A stretch of DNA of 42,312 nucleotides from positions 1-42,312 of the forward strand of contig JAQTMM010000009.1 of assembly GCA_028714335.1 (NCBI GenBank), in the 5' to 3' direction. Source of the DNA: Dehalococcoidales bacterium. GTDB lineage: Bacteria; Chloroflexota; Dehalococcoidia; Dehalococcoidales; RBG-16-60-22. The stretch's first letter is position 1. Every line of letters begins with the position of its first letter. Below, piece by piece: positions 32,446-40,588 of this stretch. The notes beneath the pieces are model-generated. The model made no database searches. It was not told the DNA's origin and saw nothing but the letters and a program-made list of their open reading frames with translations. The position numbers and the translations under genes are program-made.

Positions 32446-33648
32446 CGGCGGCGGGGCTGCCGGCGGAGGCGCGCTCGGTGGAGTGCTTGCGGGAGGATAA
32501 TAAGTATCCTGCGGTGGAGGATTATTCGCCGGCGGATAATAGTTAGAATTATCAATCGGCATTGGCTCCTGTCTATTCCTCCTCGGCAACACAATACCCA
32601 GCACCAGTAAAGCTATACCTACCACCAGTATCCCTATCATCAGGGGCAGCATTACCCCCGTAACATCGCTTATCAGGCCCTCTATCCAGACTTTAAGCTG
32701 CGGTGAAATATTGGTGTTCATGGCGTCCGCCGCCCATTGCGTAAACGGCAGCGTTCTCAATAAGATAATCCCGACTATAACCACTACCCCGATGATTGTC
32801 AGGCTGATGCCCAGCGAGATTGCCGGAACTTTGAATCCCCAGTTGACCAGGAATATCAAACCCGCCAATACCACCATCAGTACTATTACCCAGGGATACC
32901 ACTTATGAAACTCGCCGATGCCGTTTCTGATGCTCCGGAAAGTGTCCATCAGGCCGGCGTCTATCGAGCTCTCGTCCCACGTAATGGGGTCGTTGATATT
33001 ATTAACGAAATCGTTGATGAACTGATTTATCCCCTGGTCTATTTGGGTTTTCAAGCCGGGGTCGAGCGGTGGATAGCTTATTTTCTGGGGCACACCCGCG
33101 GCGTCTCGCAAATACTGTTCAATCATCTGGTTGCGTTGCGTCACGGTCATTGTCGTTAAGGCCGACGCTAAAGCATCCTGTGGAATGTCATTTATAATGT
33201 CCTGTAAGTAAGTGGTGATTTCAGCGTCGGATTTGCCGGCGAGTTCTTCGCTTAAATATGTCCTGGCTTCCTGCCAGAAGGAAGTATTCAGATCGCTCTT
33301 TAGCTGTGTTGTTGATATTGATATCGACAGGTAATTCGTCCTGCCCTCGAAGTAATCGTAACCGGTGGCCAAAGCACCGTTCATCTGGGTTTTTATCCAT
33401 GGTTCCTCGTTATCAATAACCCGATAGGCAACTTCCTTTAAAAAGTCCGAACTCCCTAACTGGCCGCCCAGTTGATCTTCTGCTACGTCCCGCGCTATGG
33501 ACGAAACCGGCATCTTGTCTACCTGGTTGGAAACAAAGTCATAACTAAGCACCGTGCTGTTGGCTATAAAAGCAATACAAAAAACCATCAGCACCAAAAA
33601 AAACAGGAAAGTAAAAATAAAAGTACCTATGCCTTTTAAAACACCCAT
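32413..33648 (-). CDS. membrane protein with proline-rich tail, unknown function
   Basis: The 411-residue protein has an N-terminal membrane anchor (~7-30) and an extracytoplasmic helical domain (~31-235) with repeated Asp/Asn/Gln-rich segments. Three hydrophobic segments follow (~247-267, 274-297, 332-355), then a Pro/Tyr/Asn-rich cytoplasmic tail (~360-411). I do not recognise a family. The tail is encoded in a region overlapping the 3' end of the convergent DUF1461-like gene by 33 bp. Proline-rich tails of this kind often mediate protein contacts; here that is speculation. Confidence 0.75.
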   Translation of the reverse strand: MGVLKGIGTFIFTFLFFLVLMVFCIAFIANSTVLSYDFVSNQVDKMPVSSIARDVAEDQLGGQLGSSDFLKEVAYRVIDNEEPWIKTQMNGALATGYDYFEGRTNYLSISISTTQLKSDLNTSFWQEARTYLSEELAGKSDAEITTYLQDIINDIPQDALASALTTMTVTQRNQMIEQYLRDAAGVPQKISYPPLDPGLKTQIDQGINQFINDFVNNINDPITWDESSIDAGLMDTFRSIRNGIGEFHKWYPWVIVLMVVLAGLIFLVNWGFKVPAISLGISLTIIGVVVIVGIILLRTLPFTQWAADAMNTNISPQLKVWIEGLISDVTGVMLPLMIGILVVGIALLVLGIVLPRRNRQEPMPIDNSNYYPPANNPPPQDTYYPPASTPPSAPPPAAPPPSTPPPPPQSG

Positions 33649-33746
33649 AACAATGCCCTCGCTTTATAATGTATTCCTTTTGAGTTTTTAATGGTTGTAC
33701 CATTGTAGCACATTAAAATGCAAACGACATCAGGTACTTTGATATG

Positions 33747-33775
33747 TTGACGTGATAAGTGGTATTTAGTAGAAT
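33747..33775 (+). promoter_or_regulatory. sigma70-type promoter of tRNA-Val
   Basis: TTGACG (33747-33752), a 17-bp spacer and TAGAAT (33770-33775) are each one mismatch from consensus. The mature tRNA starts 14 bp after the -10. Confidence 0.75.
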
Positions 33776-33788
33776 TAATTGGTATCAC

Positions 33789-33865
33789 GGGCGGTTAGCT
33801 CAGCTGGTTAGAGCGCCACGTTGACATCGTGGAGGTCACAGGTTCGAGTCCTGTACCGCCCACCA
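33789..33865 (+). tRNA. tRNA-Val(GAC)
   Basis: The acceptor stem 33789-33795 pairs with 33855-33861. The D stem is 33798-33801/33811-33814. The anticodon stem 33816-33820/33828-33832 carries anticodon GAC at 33823-33825. The T stem is 33838-33842/33850-33854 with loop TTCGAGT, and CCA is encoded at 33863-33865. A serine recombinase reads antisense into it and takes its stop codon from the D-arm, which marks this tRNA as a likely integration site. Confidence 0.97.
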
Positions 33866-35397
33866 TGATGTACAGTAGGTAGAACCCCTTCTTTTTCAAT
33901 AGTCATCTTTTCAGGCAATACCGGCATTGAATATGTCAACACCGCTTCATCTCCAGTGACTTTAACTTCTTTAATTAAGCTTTTCATGAAAGCCTTTCTT
34001 TCTACAAGTGCCCCATTGTTTAATAGCCCATGTAAATCATCAGCGTAACCTGATATCGTTTCAAGGTCAGCCAACTCTACCTTTCTGTCAGACATCTGGC
34101 TTTCAATTTCAATCCTTCTTGCCTGTAAATCCTGCTGATGTTTTTGCAGGTCTCTTATCCTGGTTACTACATCATCCAAGTTCAATTTGCCAGTTTCGAT
34201 GACATCATAAAGCCGTTCAAGCCTATGGTTAACTTCATCTATACTATGAGACAATAATTCATGCTCCGTTTGAAAAGTTAATATGTTTGAGTCCATCTCT
34301 TCATTAACCAGTCTTACAAGTTCAATCAGGTTGTCACGAGTTAGGATACGTTCTTTAACCTGCTGTATAACCTTTGATTCAAACTTATTCGCATTTAGGT
34401 ATTTTGCAGGACAAGAACGGCTGCCCTTTTTATCCAGAGTGCCACAAACATAGTAAGCAAACTGACCACTCTTTGCGTATTTACCTACTAAAGCTTTACC
34501 ACAACAACCGCAGTAAGCCAGTCCACTTAAGAGAAATGGACTCGAAACCCGTCTGGGATTAACATTCTTTGGCATCCGTTCTTTCATCAACATTTGAGCT
34601 TTCTGATATATCTCCCTCTCGATAATAGCCGGACAGACATTCTCGGTACGTACCGGTTCATTACCTCTTTTACTATGCTTACCCCAGACAAACACTCCGG
34701 TATATATTTCATTTGTCAGTATCTTATAAATACCGGTTTTCCCCCACCCTTTTCCTTTAGGTCCGAAAACACCTCTGGCATTCAACTCTTTCACTATTTC
34801 GATCAATCCTTTGCCATCTAAGATCCCTTGGAACATGTCAGTTATTGTGTCTTTTTCACCATGCTTAATTTCCAGCTTTGTTCTCTCTTTATTACCATCT
34901 TTGACTTTTATCTTCTTATAACCATAAGGTGCCCTACTGGACAGATAAAATCCCCTGGAAGCACTTTCTCTCATGCCTCTAGTAATTTCTTCGCCGAAGT
35001 TGGCTGAGTAAAACTCATCCATGCCTTCAATCATCGCCACGAATAAATTACCGCTTGGCGTATCTTCGGCTTGCTCTGTTATCGATATTACTCGGACACC
35101 GTTCTTTTTCAACATTGTCTTGAATACAATGGAGTCTTCACGGCTACGTGCAAACCGGGAATACTTCCAAACTAAAATCAAGTCGAATGGCTTTTGAGAT
35201 CGGCGTGCGGTTGCAATCATCTCTCGAAAAGAAGGTCTGGCCGCCGCTTTATAACGGTCCAGCCCGACTACACTACCGTTGGCCGGGTTAATGACTTCCA
35301 TCGTCTTACCCGTTGGAGAATCCAACAGTTTGCCGTTAATCAATACCCGGTATTTATTGGAAGGTAATTGAATGGAATTATCAACATGATTTAGCAT
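33808..35397 (-). CDS. chimeric ORF: aldehyde dehydrogenase N-terminus fused to a serine recombinase lacking its active site
   Basis: This 529-residue reading frame has two origins. Residues 1-~45 resemble the start of an aldehyde dehydrogenase (YRVLINGKLLDSPTGKTMEV, then INPANGSVVG). From about residue 46 it is a large serine recombinase: the second half of the resolvase domain (FDLILVWKYSRFARSREDS, SGNLFVAMIEGMDEFYS), the Recombinase domain (~170-280), a zinc ribbon (CGCC...C...C at ~310-345) and a coiled coil (~370-440). The first ~50 recombinase residues, with the YxRVS-type catalytic Ser, are absent, so it should be inactive. The last residues (GGRYRTRTCDLHD) are antisense tRNA-Val. The ATG overlaps the end of the upstream SDR gene. 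Assembly error is an alternative. Confidence 0.85.
   Translation of the reverse strand: MLNHVDNSIQLPSNKYRVLINGKLLDSPTGKTMEVINPANGSVVGLDRYKAAARPSFREMIATARRSQKPFDLILVWKYSRFARSREDSIVFKTMLKKNGVRVISITEQAEDTPSGNLFVAMIEGMDEFYSANFGEEITRGMRESASRGFYLSSRAPYGYKKIKVKDGNKERTKLEIKHGEKDTITDMFQGILDGKGLIEIVKELNARGVFGPKGKGWGKTGIYKILTNEIYTGVFVWGKHSKRGNEPVRTENVCPAIIEREIYQKAQMLMKERMPKNVNPRRVSSPFLLSGLAYCGCCGKALVGKYAKSGQFAYYVCGTLDKKGSRSCPAKYLNANKFESKVIQQVKERILTRDNLIELVRLVNEEMDSNILTFQTEHELLSHSIDEVNHRLERLYDVIETGKLNLDDVVTRIRDLQKHQQDLQARRIEIESQMSDRKVELADLETISGYADDLHGLLNNGALVERKAFMKSLIKEVKVTGDEAVLTYSMPVLPEKMTIEKEGVLPTVHHGGRYRTRTCDLHDVNVAL
35262..35397 (-). pseudogene. aldehyde dehydrogenase gene, 5' remnant
   Basis: About 45 codons carry the conserved ALDH N-terminal motif (LINGKLLDS...VINPANG). 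The start codon lies 17 bp inside the 3' end of the SDR gene, which is normal operon overlap, so the ALDH was the sixth gene of the catabolic operon. The remaining ~430 codons are replaced by recombinase sequence. The junction lies near 35250-35270. Confidence 0.7.
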
Positions 35398-36178
35398 CTC
35401 TTAACCACGATTCGAGATAACCGTAAGCCGTCCAACCGCCGTCTATAACGACAGTCTGGCCCAGGATATGCTTTGAGTCCTCCGAAGCTAAAAACACCAC
35501 CGCATCGGCAACATCCTCACATTCAGCCAATCTGCCGTTGGGAGTCCGTCCGACCAATTCATGCACATCCAGAGTACCTTTAGTTGCGAGGTTAGCGACA
35601 AGGTCGGTTTCTACATATCCCGGAGCCACCGCGTTGACATTGATATTGTATCTGGCCCACTCACAAGCTAGCACTTTAGTTAAAGCCATAACCCCAGCTT
35701 TAGCGCTACAGTAACAGGCTCTTTCAGGGAAAGCCACTATGCCGTTGATAGAGGCGATATTGATGATTTTCCCGCTTTTTTGCTTGATCATTTCTTTACC
35801 GACAGCCTGGCTGCAGAAAAATGTACCGGTCAGCATTGTATCGATACCGCGCCGCCAGAGGTTTTCTTCCAGTTCTTCGGAAGGGCCGACGACAGCCATA
35901 CCGGCGTTATTTACCAGGACATCTATTTTCCTGAACTGTTTCACGACCTCACTTACCATTTTCTCGACAGCCGCTTGATCCGATACATCAGCTTTAATCA
36001 TGATAGACCGCCGTCCCAGTTCGCGGATTTCCTCAGCGACTTTCTCGGCTTCCTTGACGGAAGATGAATAGTTTACTATTACATCAGCACCGTCTCTGGC
36101 AAGGGCTAGAGCAACCGCCCGGCCAATGCCACGGCTGGCCCCGGTAACAATCGCAACTTCCCCTTTAAGCCTCATCAT
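35381..36178 (-). CDS. SDR family oxidoreductase (FabG-like)
   Basis: The 265-residue enzyme has the NAD(P) motif TGASRGIG (12-19), NNAG, and the catalytic Ser (NIASINGI) with YCSAK. The C-terminus GGWTAYGYLESW is family-typical but with a longer tail. Its start overlaps the CoA-transferase stop by 4 bp (ATGA), so it is translationally coupled. As part of the catabolic operon it probably reduces or oxidises a 3-hydroxyacyl or cyclic alcohol/ketone intermediate; the substrate is not determined. Confidence 0.93.
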   Translation of the reverse strand: MMRLKGEVAIVTGASRGIGRAVALALARDGADVIVNYSSSVKEAEKVAEEIRELGRRSIMIKADVSDQAAVEKMVSEVVKQFRKIDVLVNNAGMAVVGPSEELEENLWRRGIDTMLTGTFFCSQAVGKEMIKQKSGKIINIASINGIVAFPERACYCSAKAGVMALTKVLACEWARYNINVNAVAPGYVETDLVANLATKGTLDVHELVGRTPNGRLAECEDVADAVVFLASEDSKHILGQTVVIDGGWTAYGYLESWLRDAKSC

Positions 36179-37392
36179 GGTACAGCACCTTCTTCCTTAA
36201 GCTTTGCTAATTGTTCCCAAGTATAACCCGCCGCCAGCAGTACTTCTTCTGTATGAGCGCCTAATTGTGGAGCGGCACCGGTGATTTTTGCCGGGGTATC
36301 AGTGAACTGCACAGGGCTATTTAGCAGGCGTGCCTTACCTACGACAGGATGCTCGATATCTGTGTAGAAGTTGTTTATGATAGCCTGTTCATCATCTAAA
36401 ATCTCGGCGATGGTCTGGTTACCACTGACGATTAGGTCGTTCGCACGGAATTCCTTCTCCCACTCTGCCCATGTCCTAGAAGCCATGACTTTATCTATCA
36501 GAGCCACCAATTCCTCGGAGTGCTGTTCGCGGCTTTCCATTGTGGCATAGCGGGGATCATAAATCCATTCTTTTTTACCAATAGCTTTACAGAACGGAGC
36601 CCAATACTCCTGGGTGGGGTGGCACATCATACACCACCGGTCTTTGCACCGATATGAGGTATACATAGGATTCGGGGAGTGTTTTCTATCCCACTTAGGC
36701 TGAGGATAGCCAAAAAGAGCCGTCTGAACATCCAGCCCCAGAGTCCAGGCGGCAGTATGGTATAACGATAATTCCAATCCCTGCCCCTTGCCCGTCTTTT
36801 GTTTGTAGTAGAGGGCGGCGAGAAGTCCGCTGGTTATATGGGCTGAAGCCACAATATCCATCATCCCCGGGCGGGAGATGGGAGGGGGGTTATCTGGGCT
36901 GGAACTAACCAGGTCCATCATACCTCCATACGACCAGGCGGCGACATAATCGTAACCGCGGTCGTTCGCTTTCGGGCCCTTGGAACCATATCCGGTTAGC
37001 ACGAAATGAACCAGGCCAGGTAACCTGTCTTTCAGACTGGCATAGTCCAGGCCAAATTTCGTCAATACATCCATCGAGTAGTTGGAAGCAAAAATATCGG
37101 CATCTTCAAGGAGCTTGTATAGTACTTTCTGACCCTCTTCTGTCCGCAGATTTAAAGCCACACTCCGTTTGCTCCGATTCAGAAACTCAAAATGAAGTTC
37201 GATATCTCCCTTCTCCAAATGTAACAGAAGCGGCCCCCGGTTAAAGCTGACGAGGCTCCTCTGCCAATCGCCCCAGGTTGGCTCAATTTTAACGACGTCG
37301 GCTCCCCAGTCAGCCAAAACGGCGGTGGATGCCGGCACACCCACAACCTGTTCAAAAGCTATTACTCTTACACCCTCAAGTAATCCAACCAT
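36175..37392 (-). CDS. CaiB/BaiF-type CoA transferase
   Basis: The 405-residue family III CoA transferase has the N-terminal LLEGVRVIAFEQVVGVPAS and LADWGADVVKIE blocks, SVALNLRTEEGQKVL and FASNY. The catalytic Asp region is expected in GMMDIVAS/HI near 180. These enzymes move CoA between acids without ATP. In this operon it probably activates a carboxylic acid formed by the neighbouring hydrolase, which is inference. It is separated by 10 bp from the cupin gene upstream and overlaps the SDR gene downstream. Confidence 0.93.
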   Translation of the reverse strand: MVGLLEGVRVIAFEQVVGVPASTAVLADWGADVVKIEPTWGDWQRSLVSFNRGPLLLHLEKGDIELHFEFLNRSKRSVALNLRTEEGQKVLYKLLEDADIFASNYSMDVLTKFGLDYASLKDRLPGLVHFVLTGYGSKGPKANDRGYDYVAAWSYGGMMDLVSSSPDNPPPISRPGMMDIVASAHITSGLLAALYYKQKTGKGQGLELSLYHTAAWTLGLDVQTALFGYPQPKWDRKHSPNPMYTSYRCKDRWCMMCHPTQEYWAPFCKAIGKKEWIYDPRYATMESREQHSEELVALIDKVMASRTWAEWEKEFRANDLIVSGNQTIAEILDDEQAIINNFYTDIEHPVVGKARLLNSPVQFTDTPAKITGAAPQLGAHTEEVLLAAGYTWEQLAKLKEEGAVP

Positions 37393-37402
37393 ACCAATAC
37401 CA

Positions 37403-37741
37403 TTAGTAATTTATTACCACCATCATTGTGACCGGTTTATTGGTCCTATTCAGTATTGACCGTCCTTCATTCGGCCCCAGATAAAGTGAGTCCATTGGCC
37501 GGAGAATAACCTCTTCCGTTTTATTCTTTATCGTGATTTCCCCGTCTAGCACAACATAAACCTTTTCATTCGGGTTATCTTCATAAGCCCATTCAGCACC
37601 ACCACCAGGTAGAAAGTAAGATAAACCCACCCAGAATTTCTGGATGCCGGTCTCTTCCTTACCCTGGAGACGCATGGCCGTCATGTTAAAATGTTTGGCC
37701 GCCGCGTAAGGTTTTACTTCAGATAAACTGACCTTTTTCAT
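37403..37741 (-). CDS. small cupin-domain protein
   Basis: The 112-residue single-domain cupin has GGGAEWAYEDNPNEKVYVVLDGE as its first motif region and RPMDSLYLGPNEGRSILNRTN as the second. The metal-binding HxH is replaced (W.Y) and the second-motif His is Arg, while the Glu and Gly positions remain. It therefore may not bind a metal and could act as a binding or structural protein. AAAGGAAGG precedes the ATG. It is co-directional with the catabolic operon. Confidence 0.85.
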   Translation of the reverse strand: MKKVSLSEVKPYAAAKHFNMTAMRLQGKEETGIQKFWVGLSYFLPGGGAEWAYEDNPNEKVYVVLDGEITIKNKTEEVILRPMDSLYLGPNEGRSILNRTNKPVTMMVVINY

Positions 37742-37768
37742 ATTACCTTCCTTTAAATTCGCATAGAA

Positions 37769-38578
37769 TTATTGCGTTCCGTATTTATAAACGCGGTCAG
37801 GCACGATATTCAAGTCTTTTTCATCAATATAGGCGACCATGCGGACGATGGAACCGTCTCCCATGTACCAGCGAATAGGGAACCCGGATATCTTGCAGCG
37901 CTTACCGACCACTTTAGCGATATCGCCGCCAACATTTTCCCAGCCGAGGATGCCGTTGCGCATCAGGAGATTATGGCAGGGTTCCCACTCTGGGAAATCA
38001 TCGATTACTTCATGCCCGCCGGACCACTCTTTGTATTCCTTAAAGAGGTCAGGTCTAAGTGGACCGGGGCCGTGGGGGCCAATGGCAGTATGCAGCGGAT
38101 GGTCCAATGCCTGTTGGTCGACACCGACTGCTTTTACTTTATGGGCAACAAACCACTCACCGGCTTCCCTGCCTAGCCCTGGTGAATAGCAGAAGTAATT
38201 CGTGTTATCGCCCCAGTATTTATTCCAGCCGGTGTGGATGATGATAATATCATCTTCTTTCATGGGCAGTTTTTTATTGGCGGCATCCAGGTCTTTAGCG
38301 GTAATCAACTCCCATTTCTTCTTGGGAATGTCCCAGATTACGGCATCACCATAGTAACAATTCAGCGGAATTTCGTGAGTAAAGCGGCCGCCTTCAAAGA
38401 CATGGGCTGGTGAATCCGCATGGGTGGTACAGTGCATAACAGTCGTGACCGTTTGGGAGAGTACACCGGACTTGGCCATGTAATGCATTCTTTCAATTTT
38501 TACATCAGCAAAGTACGGCCACAGAGGACATTTATCCCCGAACGGATGGCTTAAATCTACTAATACTTCTTTTCCCAT
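37769..38578 (-). CDS. cyclase family (KynB-like) metal-dependent hydrolase
   Basis: The 269-residue protein has the cyclase-family metal motif H-x-T-T-H-x-D-S-P-x-H (in MHCTTHADSPAHV, about residues 48-60). It begins with DLSHPFGDKCPLWP, as family members do. The family includes kynurenine formamidase and ring- or amide-opening hydrolases. The neighbourhood of SDRs, a CoA transferase and a PhlG-like protein points to hydrolysis of a cyclic ketone or lactone intermediate. AAAGGAAT precedes the ATG. Confidence 0.9.
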   Translation of the reverse strand: MGKEVLVDLSHPFGDKCPLWPYFADVKIERMHYMAKSGVLSQTVTTVMHCTTHADSPAHVFEGGRFTHEIPLNCYYGDAVIWDIPKKKWELITAKDLDAANKKLPMKEDDIIIIHTGWNKYWGDNTNYFCYSPGLGREAGEWFVAHKVKAVGVDQQALDHPLHTAIGPHGPGPLRPDLFKEYKEWSGGHEVIDDFPEWEPCHNLLMRNGILGWENVGGDIAKVVGKRCKISGFPIRWYMGDGSIVRMVAYIDEKDLNIVPDRVYKYGTQ

Positions 38579-38604
38579 AGTATTCTATTCCTTTCTGATT
38601 TTCA

Positions 38605-39369
38605 TCACCAGGTAGTAACACCGCCATCGATATACAGAATTTGTCCAGTCACAAAACTGGATGCGTCAGAAGCAAAGAAAATCGCAGGCCCCACGATATC
38701 TTCAGGCAGTGCCCATTTACCCATAGGAATACGGTCCTTCATCTGCTTGGCATAAGCTGGATCCGCTAGTGCGCTTTTTGTCAGGTCTGTTTCAACGATG
38801 GTCGGAGCTACAGCATTGACCAAGACATTTGATTTAGCCCATTCACAGGCGAGTGTCCGGGTAAGTGAATCTACAGCGCCTTTGCTGGCGCAGTAAGCTG
38901 CGTAATTTGCCGGAAGCCCGTAACGGCCTCTGACAGACGATACATTGATAATCCTACCGCTTTTCTGTTGAAGCATTACTCTGCCTACTGCCTGGCAGCA
39001 TAGGAAAGTACCCCGGGTATTAATGTCCATCACTTTTTGCCATTCATCAATGGGGAAACTATCGGCAGGTTTACGGATAGCCAGTCCGGCGGCATTAACA
39101 AGAATATCGATACGCGGAAATACTTTGAGTATTTTCGTAACCATTTCGTTAACTTGTTTTTCATCTACAATATCAGCCGTGACGGCCAGTGATTTCCGTC
39201 CTTTAGCCTCTATATCTTTGACTGCTCCTTTTAGGGCTTCCAGATTGCGGCTGGATACAATGACGTCCGCACCGGCATCAGCCAATCCTAAAGCGATGGC
39301 TTTACCTATACCGCCGTGACCGCCCACGACAAGAGCTACCTTGCCACTTAAATCGAATAAATTGTTCAT
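38605..39369 (-). CDS. SDR family oxidoreductase
   Basis: The 254-residue protein is the first gene of the minus-strand catabolic operon. It carries GGHGGIG (16-22), the NAAG segment as VNAAG, the Ser in NVSSVRGRYG, and YCASK, with C-terminal ILYIDGGVTTW. It is related to, but clearly distinct from, the second SDR of the operon, so the two probably act on different intermediates. Its mRNA should start near 39537, leaving a 5' untranslated region of about 170 nt. Confidence 0.93.
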   Translation of the reverse strand: MNNLFDLSGKVALVVGGHGGIGKAIALGLADAGADVIVSSRNLEALKGAVKDIEAKGRKSLAVTADIVDEKQVNEMVTKILKVFPRIDILVNAAGLAIRKPADSFPIDEWQKVMDINTRGTFLCCQAVGRVMLQQKSGRIINVSSVRGRYGLPANYAAYCASKGAVDSLTRTLACEWAKSNVLVNAVAPTIVETDLTKSALADPAYAKQMKDRIPMGKWALPEDIVGPAIFFASDASSFVTGQILYIDGGVTTW

Positions 39370-39533
39370 CTCAAACCCCTTAAGATATAGGAATTTCTGT
39401 TTTATATCGGTTCATTTACGCCTTCAGGAAAGAAGGATACTAAACATGTCCACACCAGCAATAATGATACTTAAATAATAAAAAAACTTCATATTGCACA
39501 TGCTACTTGATTTCTTATTTAATATTGATTATG

Positions 39534-39545
39534 ATTAACGTTAAT
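39534..39545. promoter_or_regulatory. palindromic operator candidate
   Basis: A perfect 12-bp palindrome (ATTAACGTTAAT) extends further with one mismatch on each side. It overlaps the -10/start region of the minus-strand promoter (39544-39572), a position that suits repression. The regulator is not encoded in the visible part of the locus. Confidence 0.5.
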
Positions 39546-39572
39546 AATATTATCTCTTTGGTCTTTTGTCAA
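39544..39572 (-). promoter_or_regulatory. sigma70-type promoter of the SDR/cyclase/CoA-transferase operon
   Basis: On the minus strand a perfect TTGACA (39567-39572), 17 bp and TATTAT (39544-39549, five of six). Its -35 overlaps the -35 of the divergent promoter almost completely. Confidence 0.65.
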
Positions 39573-39594
39573 GAGAAATAATCAGGTAGATAAT
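39566..39594 (+). promoter_or_regulatory. sigma70-type promoter of the PhlG-like operon
   Basis: TTGTCA (39566-39571), 17 bp and GATAAT (39589-39594), each five of six matches. The -35 shares bases 39567-39571 with the opposite promoter, so polymerase can occupy only one of the two at a time. Confidence 0.65.
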
Positions 39595-39642
39595 GCGGCC
39601 GTCTTGTGACGGTTGACGAAATCAACAAAGGAGGGAAAGAAA

Positions 39643-40290
39643 ATGCCGGAAGGAAAATTTCCTCAAGGATGGATGGTAGTTGATCATATAATTCCCGGGG
39701 TTACCGAGCAGATGCTTGATTGGTGGTGGGTCAACATGGAAAAAGGTTACGAACTATGGTGTCCTGATGAGCATAAGGGGTTCAAATGGCAAGTCAAGCC
39801 GCCAATGGGCGGGCACATCGGGGCTGTACAGATTGCCACCGAGAGCATAGATTACAGCCCGGTAATGGATCTACGTATCGAATGGGTAGACCCCAACATC
39901 GGGACAGAAGCACAAAAAGACTTCTGGACTTATGGGCATCTCTTAACTGCAGGCTCAACAGGTAAAGAGCCGGGTACGAAAGCTATGGTCATGTTATCTC
40001 ATCAATGGGAAGCTATCCCCGGCGGATGTAAGATGCGTTCATGCATGCACGGAATTCCGGGCGGCACTGCCGGAGGTCCTCCCCCAGGCATCCCCATACC
40101 GCCACATCCCAGCGGCAAGAAACCAAGCGGAGGCGGTTGGCCGGTACACAATATTGCCGAGGTCAGCACGTTTAAGGCTTTCTTGCCGGCGCTCTGGGGA
40201 ATCTGGCAGGCTGTTCCCGACCCGGCGATTAACCGCCAGTGTTCACTAAAAATAAAGAAACAGGGTTCCAATATTATCTACGTTAAATGA
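39643..40290 (+). CDS. PhlG-like (DAPG hydrolase family) C-C hydrolase
   Basis: The 215-residue protein resembles the DAPG hydrolase PhlG family: a VTEQMLDWWW motif (20-29), the ELWCPDEHKGFKW segment (37-49, usually WHP..H), and candidate zinc ligands H44, H58, E80 and H120 or H136. PhlG cleaves the acetyl group of 2,4-diacetylphloroglucinol without CoA or redox cofactor. Here WHP is WCP, a change near the metal site. A Gly/Pro-rich loop (~138-170) is unusual. Start ATG 39643 has GGAGGG 8 bp upstream; an in-frame TTG at 39613 is less likely. It is first in an operon with a ferredoxin and a flavoprotein. Family assignment is by pattern and is moderate. Confidence 0.75.
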   Translation: MPEGKFPQGWMVVDHIIPGVTEQMLDWWWVNMEKGYELWCPDEHKGFKWQVKPPMGGHIGAVQIATESIDYSPVMDLRIEWVDPNIGTEAQKDFWTYGHLLTAGSTGKEPGTKAMVMLSHQWEAIPGGCKMRSCMHGIPGGTAGGPPPGIPIPPHPSGKKPSGGGWPVHNIAEVSTFKAFLPALWGIWQAVPDPAINRQCSLKIKKQGSNIIYVK

Positions 40291-40300
40291 GAGGTGAATC

Positions 40301-40540
40301 ATGACCGAACCTAAAAACTGGGTAAAAGAGATAAAGATTGATTTAGAAGCCTGTAAAGGCTGTAAAACGTGTATGAATGCCTGTTTTGTAGATGTCATCC
40401 GCTGGAACGAAGCTGACAAAAAACCGATTGTTGCCTACCCGGAAGACTGTGTCTGGTGTCTGGCTTGTGAAGCTGGCTGCCCAGCGCAATGCATCGAGGT
40501 AATTCCTAATATACCTGCGCCTCTGTTGGCGTCGTATTGA
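40301..40540 (+). CDS. dicluster 4Fe-4S ferredoxin (AprB-like)
   Basis: The 79-residue protein has two canonical clusters: C18/21/24/28 and C50/53/56/60-P, with an extra C64. The sequence between them (VIRWNEADKKPIVAYPEDC) resembles the AprB-type fold of adenylylsulfate reductase beta subunits. It lies 10 bp after the PhlG-like gene and before an AprA/FrdA-like flavoprotein, so the two very probably form an alpha/beta electron-transfer pair. GAGAGGTG precedes the ATG. Confidence 0.9.
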   Translation: MTEPKNWVKEIKIDLEACKGCKTCMNACFVDVIRWNEADKKPIVAYPEDCVWCLACEAGCPAQCIEVIPNIPAPLLASY

Positions 40541-40588
40541 AAACCGGGGTAAAAAATTACGGGTAGCTTAAAATTAAGGAGGTTTCCT

